From assembly GCF_028290625.1 (NCBI RefSeq), contig NZ_JAQGJM010000001.1, positions 124,001 to 188,000 of the forward strand: 64,000 nucleotides of DNA, in the 5' to 3' direction. Below the pieces are notes generated by a model. The model searched no databases, was not told where the DNA came from, and was given only the letters and a program-made list of their open reading frames with translations. This document shows positions 16,904-25,530 of this stretch, piece by piece. The stretch comes from Devosia sp. (lineage in GTDB: Bacteria; Pseudomonadota; Alphaproteobacteria; Rhizobiales; Devosiaceae). Position numbers and translations under genes: made by a program. Within the stretch, counting starts at the first letter, position 1; every line of letters begins with the position of its first letter.

Positions 16904-18445
16904 CTAAAGCTTGGAGATATTGCTGGATAGAGTGACGTGTGCGAGGGCCATCAGATCTCTGATGGGGGCGGCCGCGTAAGTCTGGATGACCAGCAGGAGC
17001 GCGGGAACGGCGATCAGCATGCCCAACCCCATGGCCAGCCGCCTGCCGCGCCAGGAGTTGCGCTCGACAAACGGCACCGTGATGTAGGGCACGATCTGCA
17101 GGCGGCTCGTCAGCTCGGCGGGCCGGCGGATGCGCCGATTGACCAATTCTGGCGCACCGACTGCAGCCAGTGCCAGCAAGAGCGCAGCCACGATGCTGCC
17201 CAAAAGCAGCAGCTTCTGTTTTGGACCCAGGGGCACCTGGGGCGGCAATGCGCTTTCGATCAGCGACAGGCGTTCGCCCTTGAGCAGCAGTTCGATCTGC
17301 TGGCCGGTAGAGGCCTCGGCGAGCCGAGCGATGGCAGCATCGTATTGTGCCTGCAGGTTCTGATGGTCGCGCTGCATGGAATTGAGAACGGTCTCGTTGC
17401 CGGGCGTCTGGTCTATGGACTTGGTGAGATCCGCAATTGTGGTTTCGATCGTTGCACGTTCTTCGGCAATGGCGCCGAGACGGTCCTTGATGTCGGCCAG
17501 TTCGACGTCGCGAGAACTCAATGGCACATTGGCGCCAGCCGGCGCGGGCGTGGCCATGGCTGCTTCAAGTGTCGCGATGCGCCGGCGCAAGGTCTCGATG
17601 GTCGGGCTATCCTCGGCGAAGACGGACTGCTGCTGGGCCAGCGATTGGCGCAATGACTGCAGGTTCTGTTCTTCGGGGCTCGAAGCCACAGCCGAAACAA
17701 CGCCGGGAGCGCGGGTATTGATGTCGGTCTGGCGCTTGCGCAAGGACGCTTCTTCCTGGGTCAGCAGCAGCAGACGCTGTTGCTGGGCAATCTGCTGATC
17801 GCGGCGGAAATCGATGCTATCGGGGAGGGCGTTGATGTGCTCGTTCTTGAAGGCCAGCACGCGGCCGTCCAGCTCGCGCAGCCGTTTGTCCAGGCTTTCG
17901 GTTTCTTCAGTGAAGAATGTGACCGTATCGGTGGCGCGCTCGGTGCGCAGCCGCACGTCCTTGTTGAGGATCATGGTTACGAGGTCGTTGACCAGGTCTG
18001 CGGCCAGCTTGGGTTGATCGGCCTTGAAGGAAATGCTGAAGACCGTCGCCGCGGGGCCCCCATCGCCTGACGCGATGGCGGTGGGCACAATGCTCACCCG
18101 GCGCGTCATGTCGTCGAACATGTCGGTGCGCGACATTTCGCTGCGTCCCGCATAGACGCCGATACGGTCGGCCAGCGACAACAGGTTATCGCGCGACAAG
18201 AGATCCTGCTGGATGATCTGGAACTGCTCGCCGGCACTGGTCGGAACGGTGGATTTTGCCAGATCGGTGGGAATTTGCGGGGATTCCACCAGGATTTTGG
18301 CGGTGGCCTGGTATGTGGGTGGCCAAAGCAGGACGGCCATCATGAATGCTGCGCCGGCCAGGACCGCGGTGACCAGGAACAGCGGCAGACGGCGGCGAAA
18401 CAGCAGCAGATAGAAGCCGAAATCGATTTTGCCTAATGCATCCAC
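16904..18445 (-). CDS. Polysaccharide co-polymerase, Wzz/GumC/ExoP N-terminal type
   Basis: This is a 513-residue inner-membrane protein. A membrane segment at about residues 16-40 is followed by the Wzz domain (YQATAKILVESPQIPT), a long periplasmic coiled coil (about 155-390) and C-terminal membrane segments near 415-435 and 470-490. Such proteins set chain length and link polymerase to the export channel. The kinase half is a separate protein encoded next, as in split systems. A divergent ExoF-like export gene starts 216 bases away, so the export machinery is assembled around one promoter region. Confidence 0.82.
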   Translation of the reverse strand: MDALGKIDFGFYLLLFRRRLPLFLVTAVLAGAAFMMAVLLWPPTYQATAKILVESPQIPTDLAKSTVPTSAGEQFQIIQQDLLSRDNLLSLADRIGVYAGRSEMSRTDMFDDMTRRVSIVPTAIASGDGGPAATVFSISFKADQPKLAADLVNDLVTMILNKDVRLRTERATDTVTFFTEETESLDKRLRELDGRVLAFKNEHINALPDSIDFRRDQQIAQQQRLLLLTQEEASLRKRQTDINTRAPGVVSAVASSPEEQNLQSLRQSLAQQQSVFAEDSPTIETLRRRIATLEAAMATPAPAGANVPLSSRDVELADIKDRLGAIAEERATIETTIADLTKSIDQTPGNETVLNSMQRDHQNLQAQYDAAIARLAEASTGQQIELLLKGERLSLIESALPPQVPLGPKQKLLLLGSIVAALLLALAAVGAPELVNRRIRRPAELTSRLQIVPYITVPFVERNSWRGRRLAMGLGMLIAVPALLLVIQTYAAAPIRDLMALAHVTLSSNISKL

Positions 18446-18661
18446 AATCGGTCACCCAAGTCTCTGGAGCCTGTCTGCGTTAGCGGGCCTAACGTTTACA
18501 GACCGACCATATTGCGGATTAGCGGGTGTCCTCCATCGTCAACACGGGTGAGCGTCGGGGCGCACTACGCCGGTCGAGCTAAGCCGCTGTAGTCGGTTCT
18601 TGAGAAGGCAAGATGGGGCTAGGCTGGAGCGGTATTTTCCCAACCGGGCGGACGACGAGAA
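18446..18661. promoter_or_regulatory. Divergent promoter region, co-polymerase / export protein
   Basis: This 216-base gap separates two divergent export genes. No gene is recognisable; it should carry promoters in both directions. ACGAGAA just before 18662 is a weak ribosome-binding site. Confidence 0.4.
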
Positions 18662-19945
18662 ATGTCTAGTGTACTCAAGGTCAAGAAGATTTCCCGTCAC
18701 GCCCTGTTGTGTGCGGCTCTGCTGAGCACGGTTTGCTTCTCCTCCCCGGTCTTGGCCGCGCAAATGTCACTGGCGCCATTGACGAAGCTGAGGCTGACCG
18801 TGGTGCAATTCACGGCGCTGACCGGTGATTACAAGCGCTGGGACGCGCTTGGTGGCGACATGGATGTGGGGCCCGACGGGACGCTTTCGGTGCCGATTCT
18901 GGGCCCCATCGACGTGACGGCGATGAGCGCGGACCAATTGGGCACCGAGATCGCCTCGCGGTTGCAGGCCAAGCTCGGCCTGCTCGAGGCTCCGAACGCG
19001 ACTGTGCAAATATTGGCCTATCCTCCAGTCTATGTCGTGGGGAGCGTTTCGACACCCGGGCAGTATGCCTTCCAGCCGGGAATGACCGTGGTGCAGGTCC
19101 TGGCTCTTGCCGGCGGCGAGCAACGGGCCGACTCCGCGTCCAGCATGTCCGAAACCATCAAGTTGCAATCGGACCTGGATAGCTTTGGCAACGATATCCT
19201 GCGCTTGACCACAAGGATCGCACGGCTCAAGACCGAATATGCCCGGGCCACCGACATTGTCTTCCCGCCCGAACTCGACAAGACGGATCCGCTCGTTGCC
19301 GAAATCCTGGCGCAGGAGCAGCAGATCTTTCAGGCCCATGTCAACGAGTTCGCACGCCAGCAGACCGGATTGACCCAACTCGCCGAACTCTACGACGCCG
19401 AGATCGACGCGTTGCAGCAGAAGGCAGATGCCGTTGACGAGCAAATCACCCAGGCCCAGAAGCAGGTCGATGTCATTACGGGGTTGGTCAGTGCAGGTTC
19501 GGCGACTATGTCGCGGCTGAATGATGCGGAGCGCGCGCTGGCCGACCTGCGCTCGCGCAACCTGGACAATGTGATTGCTACCATGACGGCCCGGGAGAAC
19601 CTCAACAACTCGCAGCGCCAGCTCGCCAAGTTGCAGGATGAACAGCAGTCCGATACGGCCGGACAGTTACAACAGGAACAAGCGTCCCTTGAAAAACTGA
19701 TGCTGAACCAGACCGCAACGATGCGTATGTTGCGCCAATCGGTCGAGTCCGACCAGAACACCATCCTGGCCCGGACCATGACCACAAGCTTGGCCTATTC
19801 CATCGTGCGCCAGAAGGATGGGCAGGCCACGGTGCTGGATGCCGATGAAGCCAGCATTCTACAGCCGGGTGACCTGGTGCGGGTGAAGCTGCAGATGGGC
19901 CTGCCCCCGGCCGTGCCTGTCGCGGAGATCAGCGCCAAGCCCTGA
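18662..19945 (+). CDS. ExoF-like polysaccharide export protein (Wza/BexD family)
   Basis: The protein has 427 residues. A signal peptide occupies about residues 1-33 (hydrophobic core HALLCAALLSTVCFSS, AxA-type site VLAA). A poly-export domain follows (DVGPDGTLSVPILGPIDV), then an SLBB-like segment with YVVGSVSTPGQYAFQPGMTV, and a long coiled coil from about 165 to 370. This layout and length match rhizobial ExoF rather than the shorter Wza. It should form or support the periplasmic/outer-membrane exit for the polymer. No lipobox cysteine is seen. It converges on the ExoY-like gene, 19 bases apart. Confidence 0.82.
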   Translation: MSSVLKVKKISRHALLCAALLSTVCFSSPVLAAQMSLAPLTKLRLTVVQFTALTGDYKRWDALGGDMDVGPDGTLSVPILGPIDVTAMSADQLGTEIASRLQAKLGLLEAPNATVQILAYPPVYVVGSVSTPGQYAFQPGMTVVQVLALAGGEQRADSASSMSETIKLQSDLDSFGNDILRLTTRIARLKTEYARATDIVFPPELDKTDPLVAEILAQEQQIFQAHVNEFARQQTGLTQLAELYDAEIDALQQKADAVDEQITQAQKQVDVITGLVSAGSATMSRLNDAERALADLRSRNLDNVIATMTARENLNNSQRQLAKLQDEQQSDTAGQLQQEQASLEKLMLNQTATMRMLRQSVESDQNTILARTMTTSLAYSIVRQKDGQATVLDADEASILQPGDLVRVKLQMGLPPAVPVAEISAKP

Positions 19946-19964
19946 AAGGCTTGCTGGCTGCGCT

Positions 19965-20648
19965 TCAGCAGCCGGTACCCCGAAACACTACGCTCACGGT
20001 CTTGACCAATACGGCGAAGTCAACGCCGGCGGACACGCTCTGCGCATAGCGGTTGTCGTAGGCGGCGCGCTCGGCGAAGGTGCAGTTATTGCGCTCGCTG
20101 ATTTGCCACAGCCCGGTCAGGCCAGGACGCAGATCATAATAAGCCGTACCCGGATAGAGCAGGCGTTGGCTGGGCATCATCGGCCGAGGGCCGACCAGGC
20201 TCATATCGCCAATCAGCACATTCCAGAGCTGGGGTAGCTCGTCCAGCGAATAGCGGCGCAAAAAGCCGCCAAGGAGCGTCAGGCGAGGATCATGCCGCAG
20301 CTTCTGGGTGGAGTCCCATTCGGCGCGCGCTTCGGGATTACTATCCAGATACTTGGCGAGCGCCGCCTCGGCATTGGGCACCATCGAGCGCAATTTCCAC
20401 AGCCGGAAGATCCGGCCGTCCCGGCCGATGCGCGGCTGCAGGTAAAACGCGGGACCGCCATCCAGGCGTATCAGAAACACCAGGATCATGATCAGCGGCA
20501 GGAAGAACGGTCCGCCGACCGCCACCAGGGCAAGGTCGATCAACCGCTTTCCGACCCCATAGAACCGGAAGCTGCTGCGAACGCGCTGCTTGAAGGGCGC
20601 CAAAGTTGTCCGGGCGCCCGGATGTTCGCTGATCGGATGGTCGAGCAT
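19965..20648 (-). CDS. exoY: ExoY-like undecaprenyl-phosphate sugar-1-phosphate transferase
   Basis: This 227-residue enzyme has one membrane segment (about 40-60) and the PglC/WcaJ/ExoY catalytic domain: KRLIDL, PRIGRDGRIFRLWKLRSM, LRRYSLDELPQLWNVL (the Asp-Glu pair of the active site) and GDMSLVGPRPM, then RPGLTGLWQ. It would start repeat-unit synthesis by moving a hexose-1-phosphate onto undecaprenyl phosphate. The length is that of ExoY, without the N-terminal membrane domain of WbaP/WcaJ. GAGGGAAG lies seven bases before the ATG. The gene name is by family; the sugar is unknown. Confidence 0.85.
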   Translation of the reverse strand: MLDHPISEHPGARTTLAPFKQRVRSSFRFYGVGKRLIDLALVAVGGPFFLPLIMILVFLIRLDGGPAFYLQPRIGRDGRIFRLWKLRSMVPNAEAALAKYLDSNPEARAEWDSTQKLRHDPRLTLLGGFLRRYSLDELPQLWNVLIGDMSLVGPRPMMPSQRLLYPGTAYYDLRPGLTGLWQISERNNCTFAERAAYDNRYAQSVSAGVDFAVLVKTVSVVFRGTGC

Positions 20649-20821
20649 TTTTGGCTTCCCTCGCTCAAGAGTTGGACAGCGAGGATACCGGGTCCGCTAA
20701 AGGCAAAAAGTGAACCGAGTGAGCTAGAGAGTAGGCGCAGCCGGCGCTTAGGCGGCCTGAAGCATAGCCCCCAGGGGAGGGTTCTAAATTTTTCGGGCAT
20801 GCGCGGCCGGGAAAAATAGGC

Positions 20822-20837
20822 TTAACGAAGTATTAAC
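20822..20837. promoter_or_regulatory. CtrA-type binding site TTAA-N7-TTAAC
   Basis: TTAA-CGAAGTA-TTAAC is a full match to the extended CtrA consensus, including the trailing C. It lies in the exoY/wecB divergent region. With the site in front of wzx, it suggests that priming, ManNAcA synthesis and flipping share a cell-cycle regulator. Confidence 0.55.
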
Positions 20838-20874
20838 GCGAGCCGCCATAGGCCGCGACAGGGGTAGCGGCACG

Positions 20875-20882
20875 TTAACCAT
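20875..20882. promoter_or_regulatory. CtrA-like half-site TTAACCAT
   Basis: This octamer equals a known alternative CtrA half-site and lies 38 bases from the full site. Alone it would be weak evidence. Confidence 0.3.
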
Positions 20883-21008
20883 ATCCAAAGAGTTGCGGCG
20901 ATTTAGGCGCGGCGGCCATGTCATAGGAAAATCTAGGTATTTTCGCCTTAGCGACCCACGCATAACCTCTTCTTGACGTCAGTTCAGGTGTGGGCGGGGG
21001 CGGTATCG

Positions 21009-22184
21009 ATGCGCAAGATCCTGGTGGTCTACGGAACGCGGCCGGAGGCGATCAAGGTCGCTCCACTCATCGCGGCCCTTGCAGCTTCGGCCCATTTGAA
21101 GCCCGTGATGGCGGTGACCGGACAGCATCGGGAGATGCTCGACCAGGTCAATGCGATGTTTGAGATCGTGCCTCAGTACGATCTCAACATCTTTAGCCAG
21201 CGCCAGCCCTTGGAGGGCATCACCTGCCGGGCGCTGGAGGGCGTCTCTGAGGTTATCGCCGAGGAAAAACCGGACGCCGTGCTGGTGCAAGGGGATACCA
21301 CGACCTGCTTTGCGGCGGCCCTGGCGGCATTTTATCAGAAGGTGCCTGTCATCCACCTTGAGGCGGGTTTGCGTACTGGGGACGCCTATAATCCATTTCC
21401 CGAGGAAATGAACCGCAGCATGGTTTCACGCATCGCGGCGCTGCATCTGGCGCCCACCGATACCTCACGGGACAATCTCCTAGCGGAAGGCATTCCTGCC
21501 GAGCGCATCGTGGTGACTGGCAATACGGTGATTGATGCACTCCTCGAGGTGGCGTCGCGCCGGTTGCCGCTGACCAATCCGGACCTGCTCACCTTGGGCG
21601 ATCGGCGGATGGTGCTGATCACGGCGCATCGCCGGGAGTCCTGGGGAGAGCCGATGGCGCGAGCAGCGCGCGCAATGGCGCGGTTGGCCCAGATGTTTCC
21701 CGATGTGCTGTTTCTGCTGCCGGCGCATCTCAACCCGGCCGTACGCGAAATCCTGTTGCCACACTTGCAGCACTTGGAAAATGTGCTGATCACCGAGCCG
21801 CTTGGCTATAGCGATTTCGTGGGAGCCATGCGGGCCTGCGATATCGTGCTGACCGACAGCGGCGGAGTGCAGGAAGAAGCGCCCAGCCTGGGCAAACCGG
21901 TGCTGGTAATGCGCGAAACCACGGAACGGCCCGAAGCCGTGGAGGCCGGAACGGTCAAGCTCGTCGGCACCGACGAGGACCGGATCGTCCACGAAGTCAG
22001 CAGGCTGTTAAGGGACCAGTCCGCGTACGATGCGATGGCGAAGGCCGTCAACCCTTACGGTGACGGCCTTGCCTCCGATCGTTGCGTTCAGTCAATCGAG
22101 CATTTTTTCGGGCTTTCGGCACGGCCGATAGACTTCGTGCCCAGCCAGGAACACGTTCACGCCCAGGCGCCGCGCGTGTCGTAG
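21009..22184 (+). CDS. wecB: UDP-N-acetylglucosamine 2-epimerase (non-hydrolysing)
   Basis: The 391-residue enzyme converts UDP-GlcNAc to UDP-ManNAc. It begins RKILVVYGTRPEAIKVAPL, the family's signature start, and carries VQGDTTTCFAAALAAF, HLEAGLRTGD.YNPFPEEMNR, THR-equivalent LITAHRRESWG and the UDP-binding TDSGGVQEEAPSLGKPVLVMRETTERPE. An upstream in-frame TTG at 20973 would add 12 residues outside the family pattern and lacks a ribosome-binding site, so ATG 21009 is chosen. It converges on wecC, with the two stop ends overlapping by 28 bases. Confidence 0.92.
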   Translation: MRKILVVYGTRPEAIKVAPLIAALAASAHLKPVMAVTGQHREMLDQVNAMFEIVPQYDLNIFSQRQPLEGITCRALEGVSEVIAEEKPDAVLVQGDTTTCFAAALAAFYQKVPVIHLEAGLRTGDAYNPFPEEMNRSMVSRIAALHLAPTDTSRDNLLAEGIPAERIVVTGNTVIDALLEVASRRLPLTNPDLLTLGDRRMVLITAHRRESWGEPMARAARAMARLAQMFPDVLFLLPAHLNPAVREILLPHLQHLENVLITEPLGYSDFVGAMRACDIVLTDSGGVQEEAPSLGKPVLVMRETTERPEAVEAGTVKLVGTDEDRIVHEVSRLLRDQSAYDAMAKAVNPYGDGLASDRCVQSIEHFFGLSARPIDFVPSQEHVHAQAPRVS

Positions 22185-23416
22185 ATCACCTTGCCATTAT
22201 GCCGTGTGTGGCGCAGGGCCTTGAACGCATCATGCTCGACAAGGAGCACGATGATGTCGGCCTGATCCACCGCGTCGCCCGCATTGACCAGCCGCAAATT
22301 GGCATTGCTCTGCAGCTTGGGCGGCAGTTCCTCCACATAGGGGTCGGCGACCATGATTTCGACCTCGGGCAGGGCATTGGCGATGAGACTGACCACGTCG
22401 ATGGCCGGGCTCTCGCGAATGTCGTCGACATTGGCCTTGAAGGTCAGGCCCAGACAAGCAATCGAGGGTGACCGGAAGCGGCCGGCCTTGGCGATCACCT
22501 GATCGGCGACATGATGGGGCTTGTGGTCGTTGACCTCGCGGGCAGTGCGGATGAGTTTTGCCAGATCCGGAGCTGCCGCCACAATGAACCATGGATCGAC
22601 CGGAATGCAGTGCCCCCCAACGCCCGGGCCGGGTGACAGCACGTTCACGCGCGGATGCTGGTTGGCGAGGCGGATCACTTCCCAGATGTCGAGCCTGAGG
22701 GACTCGGTAATCAGCGACAATTCGTTGGCGAAGGCGATATTGACGTCGCGATAGGCATTTTCGACCAGCTTGGCCATTTCTGCGCTGGCCGCATCGGTCA
22801 AGAGGATTTCGCCCTGGGCGAAGACCCGGTAGATGCTGGCCGCCTTGATGGCGCAACTGCTGGTGAGCCCGCCCACGACGCGATTGTTGGTGACCATTTC
22901 GATCATAATACGCCCTGGCAGCACGCGCTCGGGACAATGGGCCACGTAGATGTCGGCGCTGGCCCCCACCACATGGGGCATTCGCAGATCAGGGCGCACC
23001 GCGCCGATCCAGCGGCTCACCTTTTCGGTGGTGCCCGGCGGGCTGGTGGATTCAAGCACCACAATATTGCCGGGCCTCAGCTTGGTGGCGATGTTCTCGG
23101 CCGCCGCCTGCACATAGGACAGATCAGCGGTGTGGTCCGGGTTGAACGGGGTGGGGACGGCGATGATAAAGGCGTCGGCCTCCGGCATGTCGCGCGACAT
23201 TGAGAGCCTGCCCATGGCCACGGCGCCGCTGACGGCCACAGCCAGGTCCGGCTCGATGAACGGGGTCTCGCCGCGCGAGATGGCCTCGACGATCCGCGGA
23301 TTGACATCGACGCCGATGACCTGGATGCCGCGGGTGGCAAGCACTGTTGCGGTAGGCAGCCCGATATAGCCCATTCCAACCACGGCAATCGTGCCGCTAA
23401 AAACTTCGTTGAGCAT
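22157..23416 (-). CDS. wecC: UDP-N-acetyl-D-mannosamine dehydrogenase
   Basis: This 419-residue NAD-dependent dehydrogenase oxidises UDP-ManNAc to UDP-ManNAcA. It has GMGYIGLPTATVLA, VDVNPRIVEAI, the LESTSPPGTTEK loop, AHCPERVLPG, ENAYRDVNIAFANELS and the catalytic-cysteine motif GPGVGGHCIPVDPWF. The agreement with enterobacterial WecC is close along the whole length, which argues against a UDP-glucose or UDP-GlcNAc dehydrogenase. CAGGAAAC precedes the ATG. It lies 21 bases after the WecG-like gene, forming an operon with it. Confidence 0.9.
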   Translation of the reverse strand: MLNEVFSGTIAVVGMGYIGLPTATVLATRGIQVIGVDVNPRIVEAISRGETPFIEPDLAVAVSGAVAMGRLSMSRDMPEADAFIIAVPTPFNPDHTADLSYVQAAAENIATKLRPGNIVVLESTSPPGTTEKVSRWIGAVRPDLRMPHVVGASADIYVAHCPERVLPGRIMIEMVTNNRVVGGLTSSCAIKAASIYRVFAQGEILLTDAASAEMAKLVENAYRDVNIAFANELSLITESLRLDIWEVIRLANQHPRVNVLSPGPGVGGHCIPVDPWFIVAAAPDLAKLIRTAREVNDHKPHHVADQVIAKAGRFRSPSIACLGLTFKANVDDIRESPAIDVVSLIANALPEVEIMVADPYVEELPPKLQSNANLRLVNAGDAVDQADIIVLLVEHDAFKALRHTRHNGKVIYDTRGAWA

Positions 23417-23437
23417 GTTGTTTCCTGCGGTGAGAGG

Positions 23438-24268
23438 TCAAGATTCGGATGGCGGGGAGGCGTCGAGTTGCAGAGCCGGCGCAGGACGCACCGCCTCGCG
23501 CACGGTCAGCGCGACAAAAGCGCAGTTGGTAACGAGGTAGCGCTTCCAAAGTCGCCGCGGCTCCTGCAGCAGGCGATAGCCCCATTCGAGACCCAGGCGT
23601 TGCCAGGCGAGCGGTGCGCGCTTGGTCAGTCCGGCCAGCACGTCGAACGAGCCGCCGACGCCGTGCAGCACCGGCACGTTGAGCATGTGCTGGAAGCGCC
23701 GCAGGAAGATTTCCTTCTTTGGCGACGCCATGCCCAGGAACAGCATGTCCGGACGGGCATCGCGGATCGCGGCTGCGATTTCGGGGGCTTCCGTTTCGCC
23801 AAAATAGCCATGATGGCTGCCGGCCAGCCGCAGGCCGGGCCAGCGGCGAGCGACCTGCCGTTCGAGCGCGGCCAGGATTTCAGGCTTGGCACCAAGAAGA
23901 TAAATGGACCGGTGCTGGCGGTGCGCCAGATCGAGCAGTTTCACGAACAGATCGATACCGGCCACGCGTTCCGGCAGGGGGCGACCGAGCAGGCGGCTCG
24001 CCCAGACCACCGATTGTCCATCGGCAAGCAGCATGTTGCAATCGAGCAGGGCATCGCGCAGTGCCGGGTCGCGCCGGAGGTTGACGATCTTGGCGGCATT
24101 GATCACGCCCACCAACATCGGCTTGCGCGTCTGGATAGCCTGCCGGCACCTGTCGACGGCCTCGTCCATCCGGATGCCGTCGACGCTGAGGCCGAACAAC
24201 AGCCTGCGTTGCTGGTCCAGACGCTTGGTGCCTGTTGGCGTGGATAGTCTGCCGAGTTCGAATGCCAT
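23438..24268 (-). CDS. wecG: WecG/TagA/CpsF-family glycosyltransferase (GT26)
   Basis: The 276-residue protein shows the family blocks in order: VGVINAAKIVNLRRD, LLADGQSVVWASRLLG, RVAGIDLF, FLGMASPKKEIFL, GVGGSFDVLAGLTKRAP and GLEWGYRLLQEPRRLWKRY. WecG transfers ManNAcA and TagA ManNAc onto lipid-linked sugar. Adjacent wecC and nearby wecB strongly suggest ManNAcA as donor here. GGGAGG lies five bases before the ATG. The protein should be membrane-associated through its C-terminal part. Confidence 0.85.
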   Translation of the reverse strand: MAFELGRLSTPTGTKRLDQQRRLLFGLSVDGIRMDEAVDRCRQAIQTRKPMLVGVINAAKIVNLRRDPALRDALLDCNMLLADGQSVVWASRLLGRPLPERVAGIDLFVKLLDLAHRQHRSIYLLGAKPEILAALERQVARRWPGLRLAGSHHGYFGETEAPEIAAAIRDARPDMLFLGMASPKKEIFLRRFQHMLNVPVLHGVGGSFDVLAGLTKRAPLAWQRLGLEWGYRLLQEPRRLWKRYLVTNCAFVALTVREAVRPAPALQLDASPPSES

Positions 24269-24400
24269 CCATGCCTCCCAGTTGAATGGGGGCAGAGTAA
24301 GTGGCTGGCCAATGCGCCAACAATCAATCGGAAAGGGTCGGTGGCTGACTACTAATAATGGTGCCGCGACCGAGCTGAATGGAGCGATGAATATATCTAT

Positions 24401-24444
24401 CTAGGAGCTAAGCAAAACTGCGCCTGCTTAGCCTTAAATCCCTA
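24401..24444. promoter_or_regulatory. Nested inverted repeat in the divergent region wecG / GT2
   Basis: GCTAAGC (24407-24413) pairs with GCTTAGC (24426-24432), and an outer CTAGG/CCTAG pair flanks it. It lies in the 235-base gap between divergent glycosyltransferase genes. It may be an operator; no protein can be assigned. Confidence 0.35.
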
Positions 24445-24503
24445 GTTCACCCATGCGGGCTTTCGAGGCTAGCGTCGTTGGATTATTTTCCGGAGGGGCG
24501 CGC

Positions 24504-25472
24504 GTGACATTCCTCAAAGAACACTCCAGCGCGACGCGAAGCGCGCGTGAAAAGCCGCTGGCGGTTGTGGTCATTACCTACAACAGCGCCGATACCCTGG
24601 ACGGCTTGCTCGACACCTTGGCCGAAGGGCTGCGTGGTTTGGATCGCACTGAAGTCGTGATCGCCGACAATGCCTCCGCCGATGACAGCGTCGATAGGGC
24701 TCAAGCCCATTCGATTGGTGCTCGCGTGGTGCATACCGGTTGGAACGGCGGCTATTCTGCCGGCATCAACGCGGCATTGGCCACGATCCGCAAAGACGCG
24801 GATGTTTTGATCCTCAATCCCGATATCAGGCTGTCGCCGGGCGCGGCGGCGCGGCTGGCCGGAGTCTTGCGCCAACACAATATCGGCGTCGCCGTACCTC
24901 GGATCCTGCATGAGGATGGGGGATTGTTTCATTCGCTGCGGCGGGAGCCTTCCTTGCAGACGGCGTGGGTCGATGCGCTGCTGGGCACCAAGCTCGGTTC
25001 GGGCCTCGACCGGGGCGAATGCGTATGCGACAGCGCGCAATATGCCGCGCCGGGCATCGTCGACTGGGCCAGTGGCGCGGCCTTGGCAATATCGGCGGAA
25101 GCACGCGCCGAGGTCGGCGACTGGGACGAGACATTTTTCCTCTATAGCGAGGAGGTGGACTACCAGCGGCGCATCAGGGCGGCGGGCTACCGCATCGCCT
25201 ATGTGCCGCAAGCCGAGGTCGTTCATATCGGAGGCGAGTACAGCCGCAATGAACGGCTCTACGCCATACTGACTGCCAACCGCATCCGCGACTACGCGCG
25301 GCATCATGGCTGGGTTTCGACGGCCATGTTCCGCGTGGCGGTGTTCACCGGAGAGGTTCTGCGCAGCCTGCGCGGCTCGACTGTGCATCGAGCGGGCGCC
25401 GCAGCCGCAGTGAAACGACTGCCGGAGCGCTACGTGACGCGGCCGCTCCTTTCCCGAGTCAGCAAGGCATGA
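24504..25472 (+). CDS. Glycosyltransferase family 2 (rhamnosyltransferase-like)
   Basis: This is a 322-residue GT-A enzyme. VVVITYNSADTLDGLLDTL opens the fold, VIADNASADDSV holds the first Asp, VLILNPDIRLSPGAA is the DxD-equivalent, and GDWDETFFLYSEEVDYQRRIRAAGYRIAY is the WbbL/RfbN-type acceptor motif typical of rhamnosyltransferases. The chosen start is GTG 24504, with GGAGGGG seven bases upstream; an ATG 51 bases earlier lacks such a site. It starts a seven-kilobase plus-strand run of transferase genes. Rhamnose as donor is a guess supported by rfbBDAC further on. Confidence 0.82.
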   Translation: MTFLKEHSSATRSAREKPLAVVVITYNSADTLDGLLDTLAEGLRGLDRTEVVIADNASADDSVDRAQAHSIGARVVHTGWNGGYSAGINAALATIRKDADVLILNPDIRLSPGAAARLAGVLRQHNIGVAVPRILHEDGGLFHSLRREPSLQTAWVDALLGTKLGSGLDRGECVCDSAQYAAPGIVDWASGAALAISAEARAEVGDWDETFFLYSEEVDYQRRIRAAGYRIAYVPQAEVVHIGGEYSRNERLYAILTANRIRDYARHHGWVSTAMFRVAVFTGEVLRSLRGSTVHRAGAAAAVKRLPERYVTRPLLSRVSKA

Positions 25473-25530
25473 GCCTTACCGATTTCGCGCCGATCGCAGT
25501 TGATGACGGGTCCCGAGATCGGACGGCAGT

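Larger units (their letters stand above)
20649..21008. promoter_or_regulatory. Divergent intergenic region, exoY / wecB
   Basis: This 360-base gap lies between the divergent priming-transferase and epimerase genes. It contains an exact CtrA-type site and a TTAACCAT half-site, and is AT-rich around 20815-20960. It probably holds both promoters. Confidence 0.5.
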
